Positions 1-8,473 of a DNA stretch of 64,000 bases are shown in pieces. Both the position numbers and the translations under genes were made by a program. The notes beneath the pieces were generated by a model, which saw only the letters and a program-made list of their open reading frames with translations, was not told the origin of the DNA and searched no databases. Origin of the DNA: Hyphomonas chukchiensis (GTDB lineage: Bacteria > Pseudomonadota > Alphaproteobacteria > Caulobacterales > Hyphomonadaceae); the NCBI RefSeq assembly GCF_000682695.1, contig NZ_AWFG01000074.1, positions 62,001-126,000 on the forward strand, given 5' to 3'. Within the stretch, counting starts at the first letter, position 1. Each line of letters begins with the position of its first letter.

Positions 1-281
1 GGCGCCACGAGGCGGTAGTTGAAATACGCCCCGATCACCAGGCCGACGGCAATCCAGGCAGCACTGAACCCGGTCACGAACACAGCGCCCGGCAGGCCCA
101 TCAGCATCCACCCGCTCATGTCCGATGCCCCGGCCGACAATGCGCCCACAGCGGGGTGCAACTGGCGGCCGCCAAGCATGTATTCGGAAACGTCACTCGT
201 CGATTTGCGGTAGGCATAAAGCCCGATGAGCATCATGAGGACGAAATAGAGGCCGAGCGAAATTATGGCTGCTATGTTCAT
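1..281 (-). CDS. putP: Sodium/proline symporter PutP, N-terminal part (runs off the left edge)
   Basis: Reading the minus strand from an ATG at 281 gives an open frame of 93 codons that leaves the window at base 1. It begins [18 protein letters not shown], continues with the YMLGGRQL stretch and the [10 protein letters not shown] block typical of the first helices of the solute:sodium symporter family, and most resembles PutP, the inner-membrane Na+/proline importer. Two hydrophobic segments and part of a third are visible. The downstream portion is missing because of the window boundary. The gene lies 71 bp downstream of proC on the same strand, and proB is nearby, so the context is proline metabolism. 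The family call is firm; proline as substrate rests on sequence resemblance and context. Confidence 0.85.
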   Translation of the reverse strand, partial: MNIAAIISLGLYFVLMMLIGLYAYRKSTSDVSEYMLGGRQLHPAVGALSAGASDMSGWMLMGLPGAVFVTGFSAAWIAVGLVIGAYFNYRLVA

Positions 282-352
282 GTAAACCTTCTTCTCTGTC
301 GTCTTTATCTGCGGTGTGTGGGGACCGTCATGCCAGAAGCGGCGGGAATTGG

Positions 353-1132
353 CTAACGCAGCTCCACGGCGCGGTCATAGGCGGCTTGCGTCGTGCGGCG
401 CATCAGCTCCGTCAGGGCACCGTCCGCATTCAGCGCTTCGAGCCCCGCCTGCGTCGTGCCGTTCTTGCTGGTGACCGAGTTGCGAAGCGTCTCGACGCTG
501 TCTTCCGAGCCAAGCGCCATCTCGATGGCGCCCTGCATCGTGCCGAGCACCAGGTCACGCGCCTGTTCATGGGTGAAGCCCAGCGACTTGGCCGCCTCGA
601 TATAGGTGCGGGCGATCTCGAACACATAGCCGGGGCCACTACCGGCAACGGCCGTCACGCGGTCCAGCTTGTCTTCCTCATTCACCCACACAACCGTTCC
701 GGCCCGCGCCATCAGCGCCTCGACCGATTGCTTGTGCGCGTCCGAACATTCCGGGCTGGCAAACAGGCCGCTGACGCCCTTGGCGATCAGCGCGGGCAGG
801 TTCGGCATGATGCGAATAACCGGGCCGGCCGCGGTCGCCGTCTGAAGACGCTTGACCGAACACCCCGCTGCGATGGAGGCGACAACGCCGCCCTCTTCCA
901 GCTGGTCGCGATAATCGGGCATGACGTCATCAACCATCTGCGGCTTGATCGCCACGATCACGAGGTTGAAACGCTCGGAGTCAATCGCGCTGCGCTCCTT
1001 CACGAGGCGGACACCATCCGGCACCTTCTCGGTATAGGGGTCCACAACGGTAAAATCCCAGTCCGGAGACTGCGCCCACTGCTCCAGCAGCGCGCCACCC
1101 ATTTTTCCGCATCCGATCAAAAGTGCCTTCAT
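353..1132 (-). CDS. proC: Pyrroline-5-carboxylate reductase
   Basis: A 259-residue protein, normal length for ProC, the cytoplasmic enzyme that reduces 1-pyrroline-5-carboxylate to proline with NAD(P)H. The N-terminal Rossmann signature [11 protein letters not shown] (residues 8-18) binds the dinucleotide. The [10 protein letters not shown] block and the [12 protein letters not shown] block followed by the C-terminal [12 protein letters not shown] motif are hallmarks of the P5CR dimerisation domain. It is transcribed away from proB across a 284-bp divergent region and towards putP. No strong Shine-Dalgarno is visible before the ATG. I see no unusual feature or missing catalytic element. Confidence 0.95.
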   Translation of the reverse strand: MKALLIGCGKMGGALLEQWAQSPDWDFTVVDPYTEKVPDGVRLVKERSAIDSERFNLVIVAIKPQMVDDVMPDYRDQLEEGGVVASIAAGCSVKRLQTATAAGPVIRIMPNLPALIAKGVSGLFASPECSDAHKQSVEALMARAGTVVWVNEEDKLDRVTAVAGSGPGYVFEIARTYIEAAKSLGFTHEQARDLVLGTMQGAIEMALGSEDSVETLRNSVTSKNGTTQAGLEALNADGALTELMRRTTQAAYDRAVELR

Positions 1133-1416
1133 TGCGATAGTCTTTTCCCATCATGCTCTTGTTAGTGGAATCGTCTGAGACGGTGTAAGATGCCTTCCTA
1201 GACATTTTTGTTTTGTATTCAAATTTTAATGACAGGAATTTCACACATAACGCGACCTTCCCTGCCGTAACCTCTTGTTCAACACCCTGTTATATATAAT
1301 GTATTTTGCGCCTCGCAGGCCTCTGGCTGCAATTACATCCATGTTTTTGAGTCTGGCATGTTGTTTCCTGCTCAAAATACACCTAGTTCGAGGCCACAAA
1401 CCTATGGAGCGAAATT
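1133..1416. promoter_or_regulatory. Divergent proC/proB promoter region
   Basis: This 284-bp stretch separates the divergently read proC and proB genes. It is distinctly AT-rich compared with its surroundings, with runs around 1204-1245 and a TATATAAT stretch at 1293-1300 that contains a perfect TATAAT hexamer at 1295-1300 reading towards proB. A convincing -35 partner at 17 bp is lacking (CTCTTG at 1272-1277 is poor), so the assignment is tentative. I see no protein-coding potential here. Confidence 0.45.
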
Positions 1417-2577
1417 TTGTCCCAAACCAAACGGATCGTCGTGAAAGTCGGATCGAGCCTCCTGGCCAATCCAGACCTGCTCACCCCGCGATGGGCATTC
1501 ATCCAGCGGCTGCTTGAAGACATCGCGCTGCTGCGTTCAGAAGGCTACGAAGTCGTTCTGACATCATCTGGTGCAGTGGCACTCGGACTTAACACGCTGA
1601 ATGTAAAGCCCGAAAATGCCGGTCTGCGCGACAAGCAGGCTGCGGCCGCCTGCGGCATGCCGATCGTGCTCAACGCCTACAAGCAGGTCGCACATGAATT
1701 CGGGTTCGACATCGCGCAAGTGCTCGTCACGCGCGGCGACCTTGAAGAGCGCCGCCGCTTCCTCAACACCAAGAACACGGTTCACCGTCTGCTGAACGGC
1801 AATGTCATGCCGATCGTCAACGAGAACGATACGATCACGACCGAAGAGATCCGCGTCGGCGACAATGACCGCCTGGCCGCCCGCATCGCCCAGATGATCC
1901 AGGCCCAGCATCTCGTCATCCTTACCAGCGTCGACGGCCTATATGACAAGGACCCGTCCGAGCCCGGCGCCAAGCTGGTCGAAGAATTGCACGATGTGTC
2001 CGAATACCTGTCCGTCACTGAAGGCACGAGCGCCCTCGGCAGCGGCGGCATGCTGACCAAGATGCAAGCCGCCAACATGGCCCAGAACGCCGGCTGCACC
2101 ACGCTGATCGCAAATGGCGAGGCTGACAATCCCGTATCGTCCGTGCTCAAGAACCAGCGCCCGCACACCAAGTGTATCGCCAATACCGAGCCTGCCTCCG
2201 CCTGGACGGCCTGGCTCACCGACCGCCTGCAAATGGCCGGCAGCCTCGTCATCACCAATGAAGCCGCCGACGCCCTCGCCGCAGGCAAGCGCGGTGTCGA
2301 GCGTGCCGACGTGCAGTCCATCCACGGGCCCTATGTCCGCAGCGATGTGATCCACATCTATGATGAGGAAGGCCTCGAGCGCGCCCGTGGCCTGACGAAC
2401 TTCTCGTCGGAAGAAACCATGCTGCTCGCCCGCAACCTGGATACGGAAACGACCAAACTGCTCGGCTACCATACAAAGGCAACGCTCGTGTCGCGTGACA
2501 ATCTCGTCGTGCTCGACGAACGCCACCTGCCATGGGACAGCCCCGCCGAAGACGAAATGGAGCCTGTGGCGCGCTAG
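1417..2577 (+). CDS. proB: Glutamate 5-kinase with C-terminal PUA domain
   Basis: A 386-residue ATP:glutamate 5-phosphotransferase, first step of proline synthesis from glutamate. The N-terminal amino-acid-kinase fold (residues 1-250) shows VVKVGSSLL, the TSSGAVALG loop, NENDTIT and the GSGGMLTKMQAA motif. A C-terminal PUA domain (about 275-365) carries the KRGVERAD stretch usual in full-length bacterial ProB. The start is a TTG at 1417, chosen because GGAG at 1406-1409 sits 7 nt upstream and the family's N-terminus begins here. proA is not adjacent in this window. The stop codon overlaps that of the convergent marR gene through a shared CTAG. Confidence 0.95.
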   Translation: MSQTKRIVVKVGSSLLANPDLLTPRWAFIQRLLEDIALLRSEGYEVVLTSSGAVALGLNTLNVKPENAGLRDKQAAAACGMPIVLNAYKQVAHEFGFDIAQVLVTRGDLEERRRFLNTKNTVHRLLNGNVMPIVNENDTITTEEIRVGDNDRLAARIAQMIQAQHLVILTSVDGLYDKDPSEPGAKLVEELHDVSEYLSVTEGTSALGSGGMLTKMQAANMAQNAGCTTLIANGEADNPVSSVLKNQRPHTKCIANTEPASAWTAWLTDRLQMAGSLVITNEAADALAAGKRGVERADVQSIHGPYVRSDVIHIYDEEGLERARGLTNFSSEETMLLARNLDTETTKLLGYHTKATLVSRDNLVVLDERHLPWDSPAEDEMEPVAR

Positions 2578-3068
2578 GCGTCCGGGCCCCTCGCCTCTTC
2601 CGGCGCAAGGTCGCCTATCTCCAGTATCGGCGCGGCATCCAGCCCATCTGCATGCATCATCGCGGCTATGCGCTGTACGGAGGAGACGAGCAGCGTCTTC
2701 TCCCACTCGGCCAATGCGTTGAAGGCGGATAGGAAGTTCTGCTGCAGCGGTTCCGGGGCATTCTTCAGCCGCGCGCGCCCGGCCTCGGTCACCACGACCT
2801 CGATCACGCGCTTGTCCTCTGCGCTCCGCTCCCGCGCAACAAGGCCTGCCCGCGCCAGCCGGTCCACAATCGACGTGATCGTACCCTGGGACAGGTTGAC
2901 CGTCTTGGCGATATCAGTCGGCTTCTCCCGCCCCTGCGCATTGACGGCATGCAGCACCAGCAATTGCGGTGATGTCAGCCCGGTCTCTTTCAGCAAATGC
3001 TTGGAATAGAGATCGATGGCCTGCGTAATCTGGCGCAGTGATTTCAGGAGGTCGGAAGGATTGGTCAT
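2574..3068 (-). CDS. MarR-family transcriptional regulator
   Basis: A 164-residue winged-helix DNA-binding protein of the MarR family, expected to act as a dimer in the cytoplasm. The wHTH core includes LTSPQLLVLHAV, the recognition-helix region LSQGTITSIVDRL and the wing DKRVIEVVVTEAGR. The C-terminal tail (RIAAMMHADGLDAAPIL...) faintly resembles the EctR subgroup that controls ectoine genes, but no ectoine genes are present, so this is weak. I use the ATG at 3068; a longer frame reaches a TTG at 3104 with no better ribosome site. It is convergent with proB (4-nt shared end) and lies downstream of a tetR gene on the same strand. Its target and ligand cannot be read from the sequence. Confidence 0.88.
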   Translation of the reverse strand: MTNPSDLLKSLRQITQAIDLYSKHLLKETGLTSPQLLVLHAVNAQGREKPTDIAKTVNLSQGTITSIVDRLARAGLVARERSAEDKRVIEVVVTEAGRARLKNAPEPLQQNFLSAFNALAEWEKTLLVSSVQRIAAMMHADGLDAAPILEIGDLAPEEARGPDA

Positions 3069-3127
3069 GGGTCTTCTGGTAAGGGCTGTAAGCCATGCCT
3101 GCAAGGCAGTCGCCTGCCATCCAGGTC

Positions 3128-3775
3128 TTAACGATCCGCCTTCAGCGCCTCGAATCCTGCCGTGATGAATTGCACGACATGCTCATACGCATCATCGAGG
3201 TCGTCCGAGTGACAAAGCCCGCGTGACAACTGGTCGATCCGTCCGGTCTGCGCAAAGGTCAGCGTCAGTGCACCCGAGAAACAATGGTAGGCCCAGAAGA
3301 GGGATTTCTCGTCCACCGGCGCAAGGCTCATCCGAAGCGCATCAATGAAGCGCCGGATCAGCGGATCAAAGAATTGCGTCATCAGCTTGCCGCCCCATTC
3401 AGGGGAATTGTTCACATAGGCGATGAGCGCGTAATAATGCTTCCAGCCCGACTCGGCGACATGCGGTCCCGTCAGCAAGGGCCCGAGATAGGCGCGCACG
3501 ATGGCCTCCACACTGGGCGCTGCAGGGCTCGCCTCGGCCAGCACATCGGTCAGGGCTTTCAGGCGCCATCCGTTCAGCACATCTGCCCGGCGCATCAGCA
3601 CGGCATCAAACAGGTCCTGCTTCTTGCCGAAATGATAGTTCGCCAGCGCCACGTCCACGCCCGCCTCGCGCGCAATCGCCCGCAGGTTCACGCCGTCATA
3701 GCCATGACGCGCAAACTGGGCTTCAGCAGCATCGAGGATAGCGGTGCGCCGGTCTGTCTTGATATCAGAGGTCAT
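3128..3775 (-). CDS. TetR-family transcriptional regulator
   Basis: A 215-residue TetR/AcrR-type repressor. The N-terminal helix-turn-helix spans about residues 10-57, with AILDAAEAQFARHGYDGV, the turn REAGVDVALANYHFG and the KKQDLF extension seen in the family. The remainder is a helical ligand/dimerisation domain with several aromatics. It sits just below the RND efflux operon on the same strand but is separated from it by a terminator (3858-3885) and by an 18-bp near-palindrome at 3822-3839, suggesting its own autoregulated promoter. Whether it controls the pump is inference; the pump also has a divergent TetR regulator at the other end. Confidence 0.88.
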   Translation of the reverse strand: MTSDIKTDRRTAILDAAEAQFARHGYDGVNLRAIAREAGVDVALANYHFGKKQDLFDAVLMRRADVLNGWRLKALTDVLAEASPAAPSVEAIVRAYLGPLLTGPHVAESGWKHYYALIAYVNNSPEWGGKLMTQFFDPLIRRFIDALRMSLAPVDEKSLFWAYHCFSGALTLTFAQTGRIDQLSRGLCHSDDLDDAYEHVVQFITAGFEALKADR

Positions 3776-3821
3776 GAAGGCGCGTCATTCAGGGGCTCGT
3801 CCGCAGCAGATGTGCGATACT

Positions 3822-3839
3822 AACCGCGAAATCGCGTTT
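3822..3839. promoter_or_regulatory. Candidate TetR operator (near-palindrome)
   Basis: The sequence AACCGCGAAATCGCGTTT has arms matching at 7 of 8 positions around a 2-bp centre (inner CGCGA/TCGCG perfect). It lies 47 bp upstream of the tetR start at 3775 and downstream of the efflux operon terminator, where an autoregulatory operator would be expected. Assignment is by position and symmetry only. Confidence 0.4.
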
Positions 3840-3857
3840 GTCTTGTCCTGAGGCTGG

Positions 3858-3885
3858 AAAAGCCTGCCCGGCACCCCGGACAGGC
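3858..3885 (-). terminator. Rho-independent terminator of the RND efflux operon
   Basis: On the minus strand a 10-bp stem (GCCTGTCCGG with CCGGGCAGGC, one G-U pair, 4-nt loop GGTG) is followed directly by TTTT. It begins 11 nt after the stop of the outer-membrane factor gene. Confidence 0.75.
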
Positions 3886-3895
3886 CAGTCAATTC

Positions 3896-5308
3896 CTACT
3901 GCTCTGCCGCCGGGGCCGATGCACCGCCGAGCGCCTGGAACAGGGTCACGACGTTCAGCGCCTTGACCAGTTCGGCACTGATCAGCTGCTGGCGCGACGT
4001 GTAATCGTCCCGCTGAGCATCCAGCACTGAGAGATAGTCGTCGATACCGACCCGGAAGCGCTCCTGGGACAGGTTGAGCGTCACCGACGTATCCTCGACC
4101 AGCCGGCGCAAGGCGTCGATCCGCTCGTCAACCGTCTGCGCCGTTGCCAGCGCATCGGCCGTCTCGCGGAAAGCCGTCTGGATCGCCTGCTCATACTGCG
4201 CCAGCGCAAGGTCACGGTTCGCCTTGGAGACGCCGAGATTGGCCCTGCGATTTCCCGCATCAAAGATTGGCAGGGATATCTGCGGACCGACACTCCAGAT
4301 GCCGCCATCAAACAGGCCATCAAGTTCAGTGCTGGAATAGCCAGCCGATCCCGTCAGCGAAATGCTCGGGAAATAGGCTGCCCGCGCCGCACCGATATTG
4401 GCATAGGCCGCGCGCAACGACCGCTCGGCTGCCAGCACGTCCGGCCGGTTCAGCAGCAGGGCGGACGATTGCCCCACTGCCACCCGATTTACGACTGGCG
4501 ATGGCAACAGCTGGGCCGACTCGGCAACATTGTCCGGCAGGTCCGTTCCGACAATATAGCGCAGCGCGTTCAGGTCCTGACGCACCAGCCCGGTATATTG
4601 GGCAAGCTGCGCACGGGCCGTCTCGACACTCGCCGATGCACGGCGCACGTCGATTTCGGTCACGACACCCGAGTCAAACATCTCATTGGTCAGATTCAGG
4701 GATTCCGTCTGGCTATCGATCGTGTCCTGGGCGAGACGCAACAGCTCCTGATCCGCCGCCAGCGTCAGCCAGGCCTGCGCTACCGACGAGATCAGCGCGA
4801 TCTTTGTGCTGCGCTCGCCTTCAACCGTCGACAGGTAGTTTTGGAGGGCAGCCTCGTTGAGGCTCGCCACCCGGCCAAAGAAGTCGAGTTCAAAAGCCGT
4901 TACGCCGAGTTGGGCACTGACGCCCTCCTGTGAATTGGCTTGCTGCTCCAGCGCCACACTCGGGTCTCCGAATGTTCCGGCATCCTTCACAGAACCCGAG
5001 GCCGATACGGATGGCAGGCGTGCAGAACGCGAGATCCCGTACTGCGAGCGCGCAACTGCGATACGTGCCGTAGCCGCGCGCAGGTCACGGTTGTTCTCCA
5101 GAGCCAACGCGATGACGCGCTCAAGCTCCGGCGACACGATCAGGTCCTGCCAGCCAGTCACAGACACGGCATCCGCGCCCTGGTCTGCCGCCACCGGCAA
5201 GGCCGCAGGCACAGGCGCATCAGCCTGCTTGTACTCCGGCGCGAGGTTCACACACCCGGCCAGCACGGCCGACAGCATCAATGGCGCAACGCGCAGTCCG
5301 TTATTCAT
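3896..5308 (-). CDS. Outer-membrane efflux channel lipoprotein (OprM/NodT family)
   Basis: A 470-residue TolC-like outer-membrane factor that forms the exit duct of a tripartite RND pump. The N-terminus has a lipoprotein signal with lipobox LAGC (Cys19), followed by the family opening NLAPEYKQADAPVP. Two repeated outer-membrane-efflux domains follow, including LNRPDVLAAERSLRAAYANIGAARAA, which is diagnostic of the NodT/OprM group. The start codon overlaps the stop of the pump gene by 4 nt (ATGA), indicating translational coupling. A terminator follows 11 nt after the stop. Length is normal. Confidence 0.94.
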   Translation of the reverse strand: MNNGLRVAPLMLSAVLAGCVNLAPEYKQADAPVPAALPVAADQGADAVSVTGWQDLIVSPELERVIALALENNRDLRAATARIAVARSQYGISRSARLPSVSASGSVKDAGTFGDPSVALEQQANSQEGVSAQLGVTAFELDFFGRVASLNEAALQNYLSTVEGERSTKIALISSVAQAWLTLAADQELLRLAQDTIDSQTESLNLTNEMFDSGVVTEIDVRRASASVETARAQLAQYTGLVRQDLNALRYIVGTDLPDNVAESAQLLPSPVVNRVAVGQSSALLLNRPDVLAAERSLRAAYANIGAARAAYFPSISLTGSAGYSSTELDGLFDGGIWSVGPQISLPIFDAGNRRANLGVSKANRDLALAQYEQAIQTAFRETADALATAQTVDERIDALRRLVEDTSVTLNLSQERFRVGIDDYLSVLDAQRDDYTSRQQLISAELVKALNVVTLFQALGGASAPAAEQ

Positions 5309-8300
5309 GATGCAGCTCCATTTGCTTGCGCAGGTGTTTTCGGGTTGCGTGTCGTCAGCTTACGAACGATCACGTAGAACAGCGGCGCCGCAAACAGGCC
5401 GAGCAGCGTCACGGCCGCCATGCCGCCCAACACCGTAATGCCGAGCGCTGACCGAGCCCCTGCGCCAGCGCCGGAACTCAGGGCCAATGGCAGGATACCA
5501 AAGCCAAAGGCGAGCGACGTCATCATGATCGGCCGGAAACGAATTCGGATGGCCTCCATCGTTGCCGGGATCAGCTCCTTGCCTCCCGCTTCCAGTCCGC
5601 GGGCGAACTCGACGATCAGAATGGCGTTCTTCGAGGCCAGACCGATGGTTGTCAGCAGGCCCACCTGGAAGAACACGTCATTCGACAGTCCGCCAAAGTG
5701 TGCGCCCGCCACCGCGCCCATCACACCAATCGGTGCAACGAGCAGCACCGAGATCGGCACCGTCCAGCTCTCGTAAAGAGCAGCAAGGCAGAGGAAGATG
5801 AAGAGGGCCGACAGCGTATAGAGCAGTGTCGTCTGGTTGCCGGAGCTGCGCTCCTGCGCACTGATGCCCGTCCACTCGAACCCGGTGCCTTTGGGCAATT
5901 GCCCGATCAGCTCTTCCATCTTGTCCATGGCAACGCCCGAGCTTTCACCCGGAGCGGCCTGTCCCTGAATGTTCAGGGCCGGCACGCCGTTATAGCGCTG
6001 CAGCAGGGAAGCCCCATACTGCCAGTCGGACGACAGGAGTTCCGACATCGGCGTCATCTCGCCTGAATTGTTGCGGACACGCCAGTCGCCAATCGCCTCA
6101 GGCTGCATGCGGAAAGGCGCATCGCCCTGCACGTAGACCTTCTTGATGCGGCCCCGGTCGATGAAGTCGTTTACATAGGAGCCACCGAGCGCAACCGACA
6201 GGAGACTCGTCGCATCCGACAGGCTGACGCCCAGCGCCTGCGCTTTCTGGTAATCCAGGTTCAGCTTGAACTGCGGGCTGTCTTCCTGGCCGTTTGGCCG
6301 CACGGCGTCCAGGCTCGGATCGCTTGCAGCCATGCCCAGCAATTGATTTCGTGCCTGGACAAGGGCCTCATGGCCGATACCGCCCGTATCCTTCAGGTAG
6401 AGATCAAAGCCGCTGGCCGTGCCCAGCTCGCGGATCGGCGGCGGCAGAACCGGGAAAACCGAAGCATCCGTACGCTGGCTGAACGTGCCAAACGCACGAC
6501 CGACAATACTCGCTGCCGAGTCCTTTTTCGCGGTGCGCTCTTCCCAATCATTGAGGCGGATGAATGACATGCCGACATTCTGGCCCTGACCCGCGAAGCC
6601 AAATCCGGAAACCAGCATCGCGCCGGCCACATTGTCGGCTTCTGCTGTGCTGTAATAATCCCAGACGTCATCCATGACATCCTCGGTGCGCTGAAGCGTT
6701 GCACCGGCCGGCAGCTGGACGACCGTCATCACCGATCCCTGGTCTTCATCAGGCAGGAAGGAAGATGGCAGGCTCGTATAGCCCATACCCAGTGCCACAA
6801 GCATCAAGGCAAACACGCCCGCAAAAATCCAGCGGCGGCGCACGATGCGCTCCACCACGGATTCATAACCACTGCGCAATTTGTCGAAACCGCGGTCAAA
6901 CAGGGCCGCGCCACGTCCGACAATCGATTTGCCATGCGCCGCATCCTTGTCATGCGATTTCAGGATTGTCGCACAAAGAGCCGGGGAAAGAATGATCGCC
7001 ACCAGCACCGAAAGTGTCATGGCCGAAACGATGGTCACCGAGAACTGGCGATAGATCACGCCAGCCGAGCCGGGGAAGAACGCCATCGGGATGAACACGG
7101 CCGACAGCACGACCGCGATGCCGATAAGGGCGCCGGTGATCTGGTTCATCGACTTGCGCGTCGCTTCACGGGGCGAAAGCCCCTCTTCCGTCATGACGCG
7201 CTCGACGTTCTCGACCACCACGATCGCATCGTCGACAAGCAGGCCGATGGCGAGCACCATGGCAAACATCGTGAACGTATTGATCGAATAGCCAAAGGCC
7301 AGCAGCACGGCGAACGTACCCAGCAGGACGACCGGCACGGCAATCATTGGAATGAAGGCAGCCCGGAAGCTCTGAAGGAACACGAGGATGACGATAAAGA
7401 CCAGGACGACAGCTTCCATAAGCGTCTTCTGGACTTCGTGGATCGATGTGCTGATGAAAGGCGTGGAGTCAAACGGATACACGACGGTCAGGTCGTCCGG
7501 GAAACTCCCCGAAAGTGCATCCACCTGCGCCCGTACAGCTTCAGCCGTATCCAGCGCATTGGCGCCGGAGGCCAGCGCCACAGCCATACCCGCCGCGGGT
7601 TGCCCATTATACTTGGCAACCGTCTGATAGTTCTCGCCACCCATTTCAACCCGCGCCACATCGCCGAGACGAACGGAGCCGCCCTCCGCAGTGGTCAGGA
7701 TCAGCAGGTCACGGAACTGTTCCGGCGTCGACAGCAGGGTCTGCAGCGAGATCGTGGCCGTGATCGACTGGCCCTCAACCGCCGGAGCGCCGCCCAGCGA
7801 GCCCGTAGACACCTGGGCGTTCTGCGCGGTGATGGCCGCGATAACGTCACTAGGCATCAGGCGATACTGGTTCAGCTTGTTGGGATCCAGCCAGATGCGC
7901 ATTGCATAGGCCGAGCCGAACAATTGCACGTTGCCGACGCCTTCGGTCCGGCTCAGGGGATCGATGATGTTGGTCCGCGCATAGTCTCCGAGGTCGATGG
8001 AATCGAACGTGCCATTGGGCGAAACGAGCGCGACAACCATCAGGAACCCGGCAGAGGCCTTGCTTACCACGACGCCCTGGCGCTGCACCTGTTGCGGCAG
8101 AAGGGGCGTCGCCAGCGACAGCTTGTTCTGCACCTGGACCTGCGCAATGTCAGGATCCGTACCCGTCTTGAAGGTCAGCGTGATCGAGGCGGCGCCTTGC
8201 GAACTGGACGAAGAGGACATGTAGTCCAGTCCATCAAGTCCGGTCATCTGCTGCTCGATCACCTGCGTCACCGTATCTTCAACCGCCTTGGCCGAAGCAC

Positions 8301-8451
8301 CTGGATAGCGAGCGCTGATCGAAATCGTCGCGGGAGCAATGTCGGGATACTGGGATACCGGAAGGGACCGCAGCGCGATCGCGCCTGCAATCATGACAAT
8401 GATTGCCACAACCCATGCAAAGATGGGGCGGTCGATAAAGAAATTAGCCAT
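5305..8451 (-). CDS. RND multidrug efflux pump, AcrB/MexB (HAE1) type
   Basis: A 1048-residue inner-membrane proton-driven exporter of hydrophobic compounds, full length for HAE1 pumps. It opens MANFFIDRPIFAWVVAI, has twelve expected membrane segments and two large periplasmic loops, and keeps the TM4 proton-relay pair in LLVDDAIVVVENV. The stretches GLDGLDYMSS and GSAYAMRIWLDPNKL match the porter domain. It is the middle gene of an operon: membrane-fusion protein 22 bp upstream and outer-membrane factor overlapping by 4 nt downstream. Substrate range cannot be deduced. Confidence 0.95.
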   Translation of the reverse strand: MANFFIDRPIFAWVVAIIVMIAGAIALRSLPVSQYPDIAPATISISARYPGASAKAVEDTVTQVIEQQMTGLDGLDYMSSSSSSQGAASITLTFKTGTDPDIAQVQVQNKLSLATPLLPQQVQRQGVVVSKASAGFLMVVALVSPNGTFDSIDLGDYARTNIIDPLSRTEGVGNVQLFGSAYAMRIWLDPNKLNQYRLMPSDVIAAITAQNAQVSTGSLGGAPAVEGQSITATISLQTLLSTPEQFRDLLILTTAEGGSVRLGDVARVEMGGENYQTVAKYNGQPAAGMAVALASGANALDTAEAVRAQVDALSGSFPDDLTVVYPFDSTPFISTSIHEVQKTLMEAVVLVFIVILVFLQSFRAAFIPMIAVPVVLLGTFAVLLAFGYSINTFTMFAMVLAIGLLVDDAIVVVENVERVMTEEGLSPREATRKSMNQITGALIGIAVVLSAVFIPMAFFPGSAGVIYRQFSVTIVSAMTLSVLVAIILSPALCATILKSHDKDAAHGKSIVGRGAALFDRGFDKLRSGYESVVERIVRRRWIFAGVFALMLVALGMGYTSLPSSFLPDEDQGSVMTVVQLPAGATLQRTEDVMDDVWDYYSTAEADNVAGAMLVSGFGFAGQGQNVGMSFIRLNDWEERTAKKDSAASIVGRAFGTFSQRTDASVFPVLPPPIRELGTASGFDLYLKDTGGIGHEALVQARNQLLGMAASDPSLDAVRPNGQEDSPQFKLNLDYQKAQALGVSLSDATSLLSVALGGSYVNDFIDRGRIKKVYVQGDAPFRMQPEAIGDWRVRNNSGEMTPMSELLSSDWQYGASLLQRYNGVPALNIQGQAAPGESSGVAMDKMEELIGQLPKGTGFEWTGISAQERSSGNQTTLLYTLSALFIFLCLAALYESWTVPISVLLVAPIGVMGAVAGAHFGGLSNDVFFQVGLLTTIGLASKNAILIVEFARGLEAGGKELIPATMEAIRIRFRPIMMTSLAFGFGILPLALSSGAGAGARSALGITVLGGMAAVTLLGLFAAPLFYVIVRKLTTRNPKTPAQANGAAS

Positions 8452-8473
8452 GAGGGATCAGCCCGCGTTCTTG

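Noticed and set aside
1..356. Short plus-strand frames at the left edge
   Set aside because: The minus strand here encodes the clear N-terminus of a sodium/proline symporter; the plus-strand frames are shadows.
2574..3068. Ectoine regulator EctR
   Set aside because: C-terminal resemblance is slight and no ect genes are nearby, so only the MarR family is stated.
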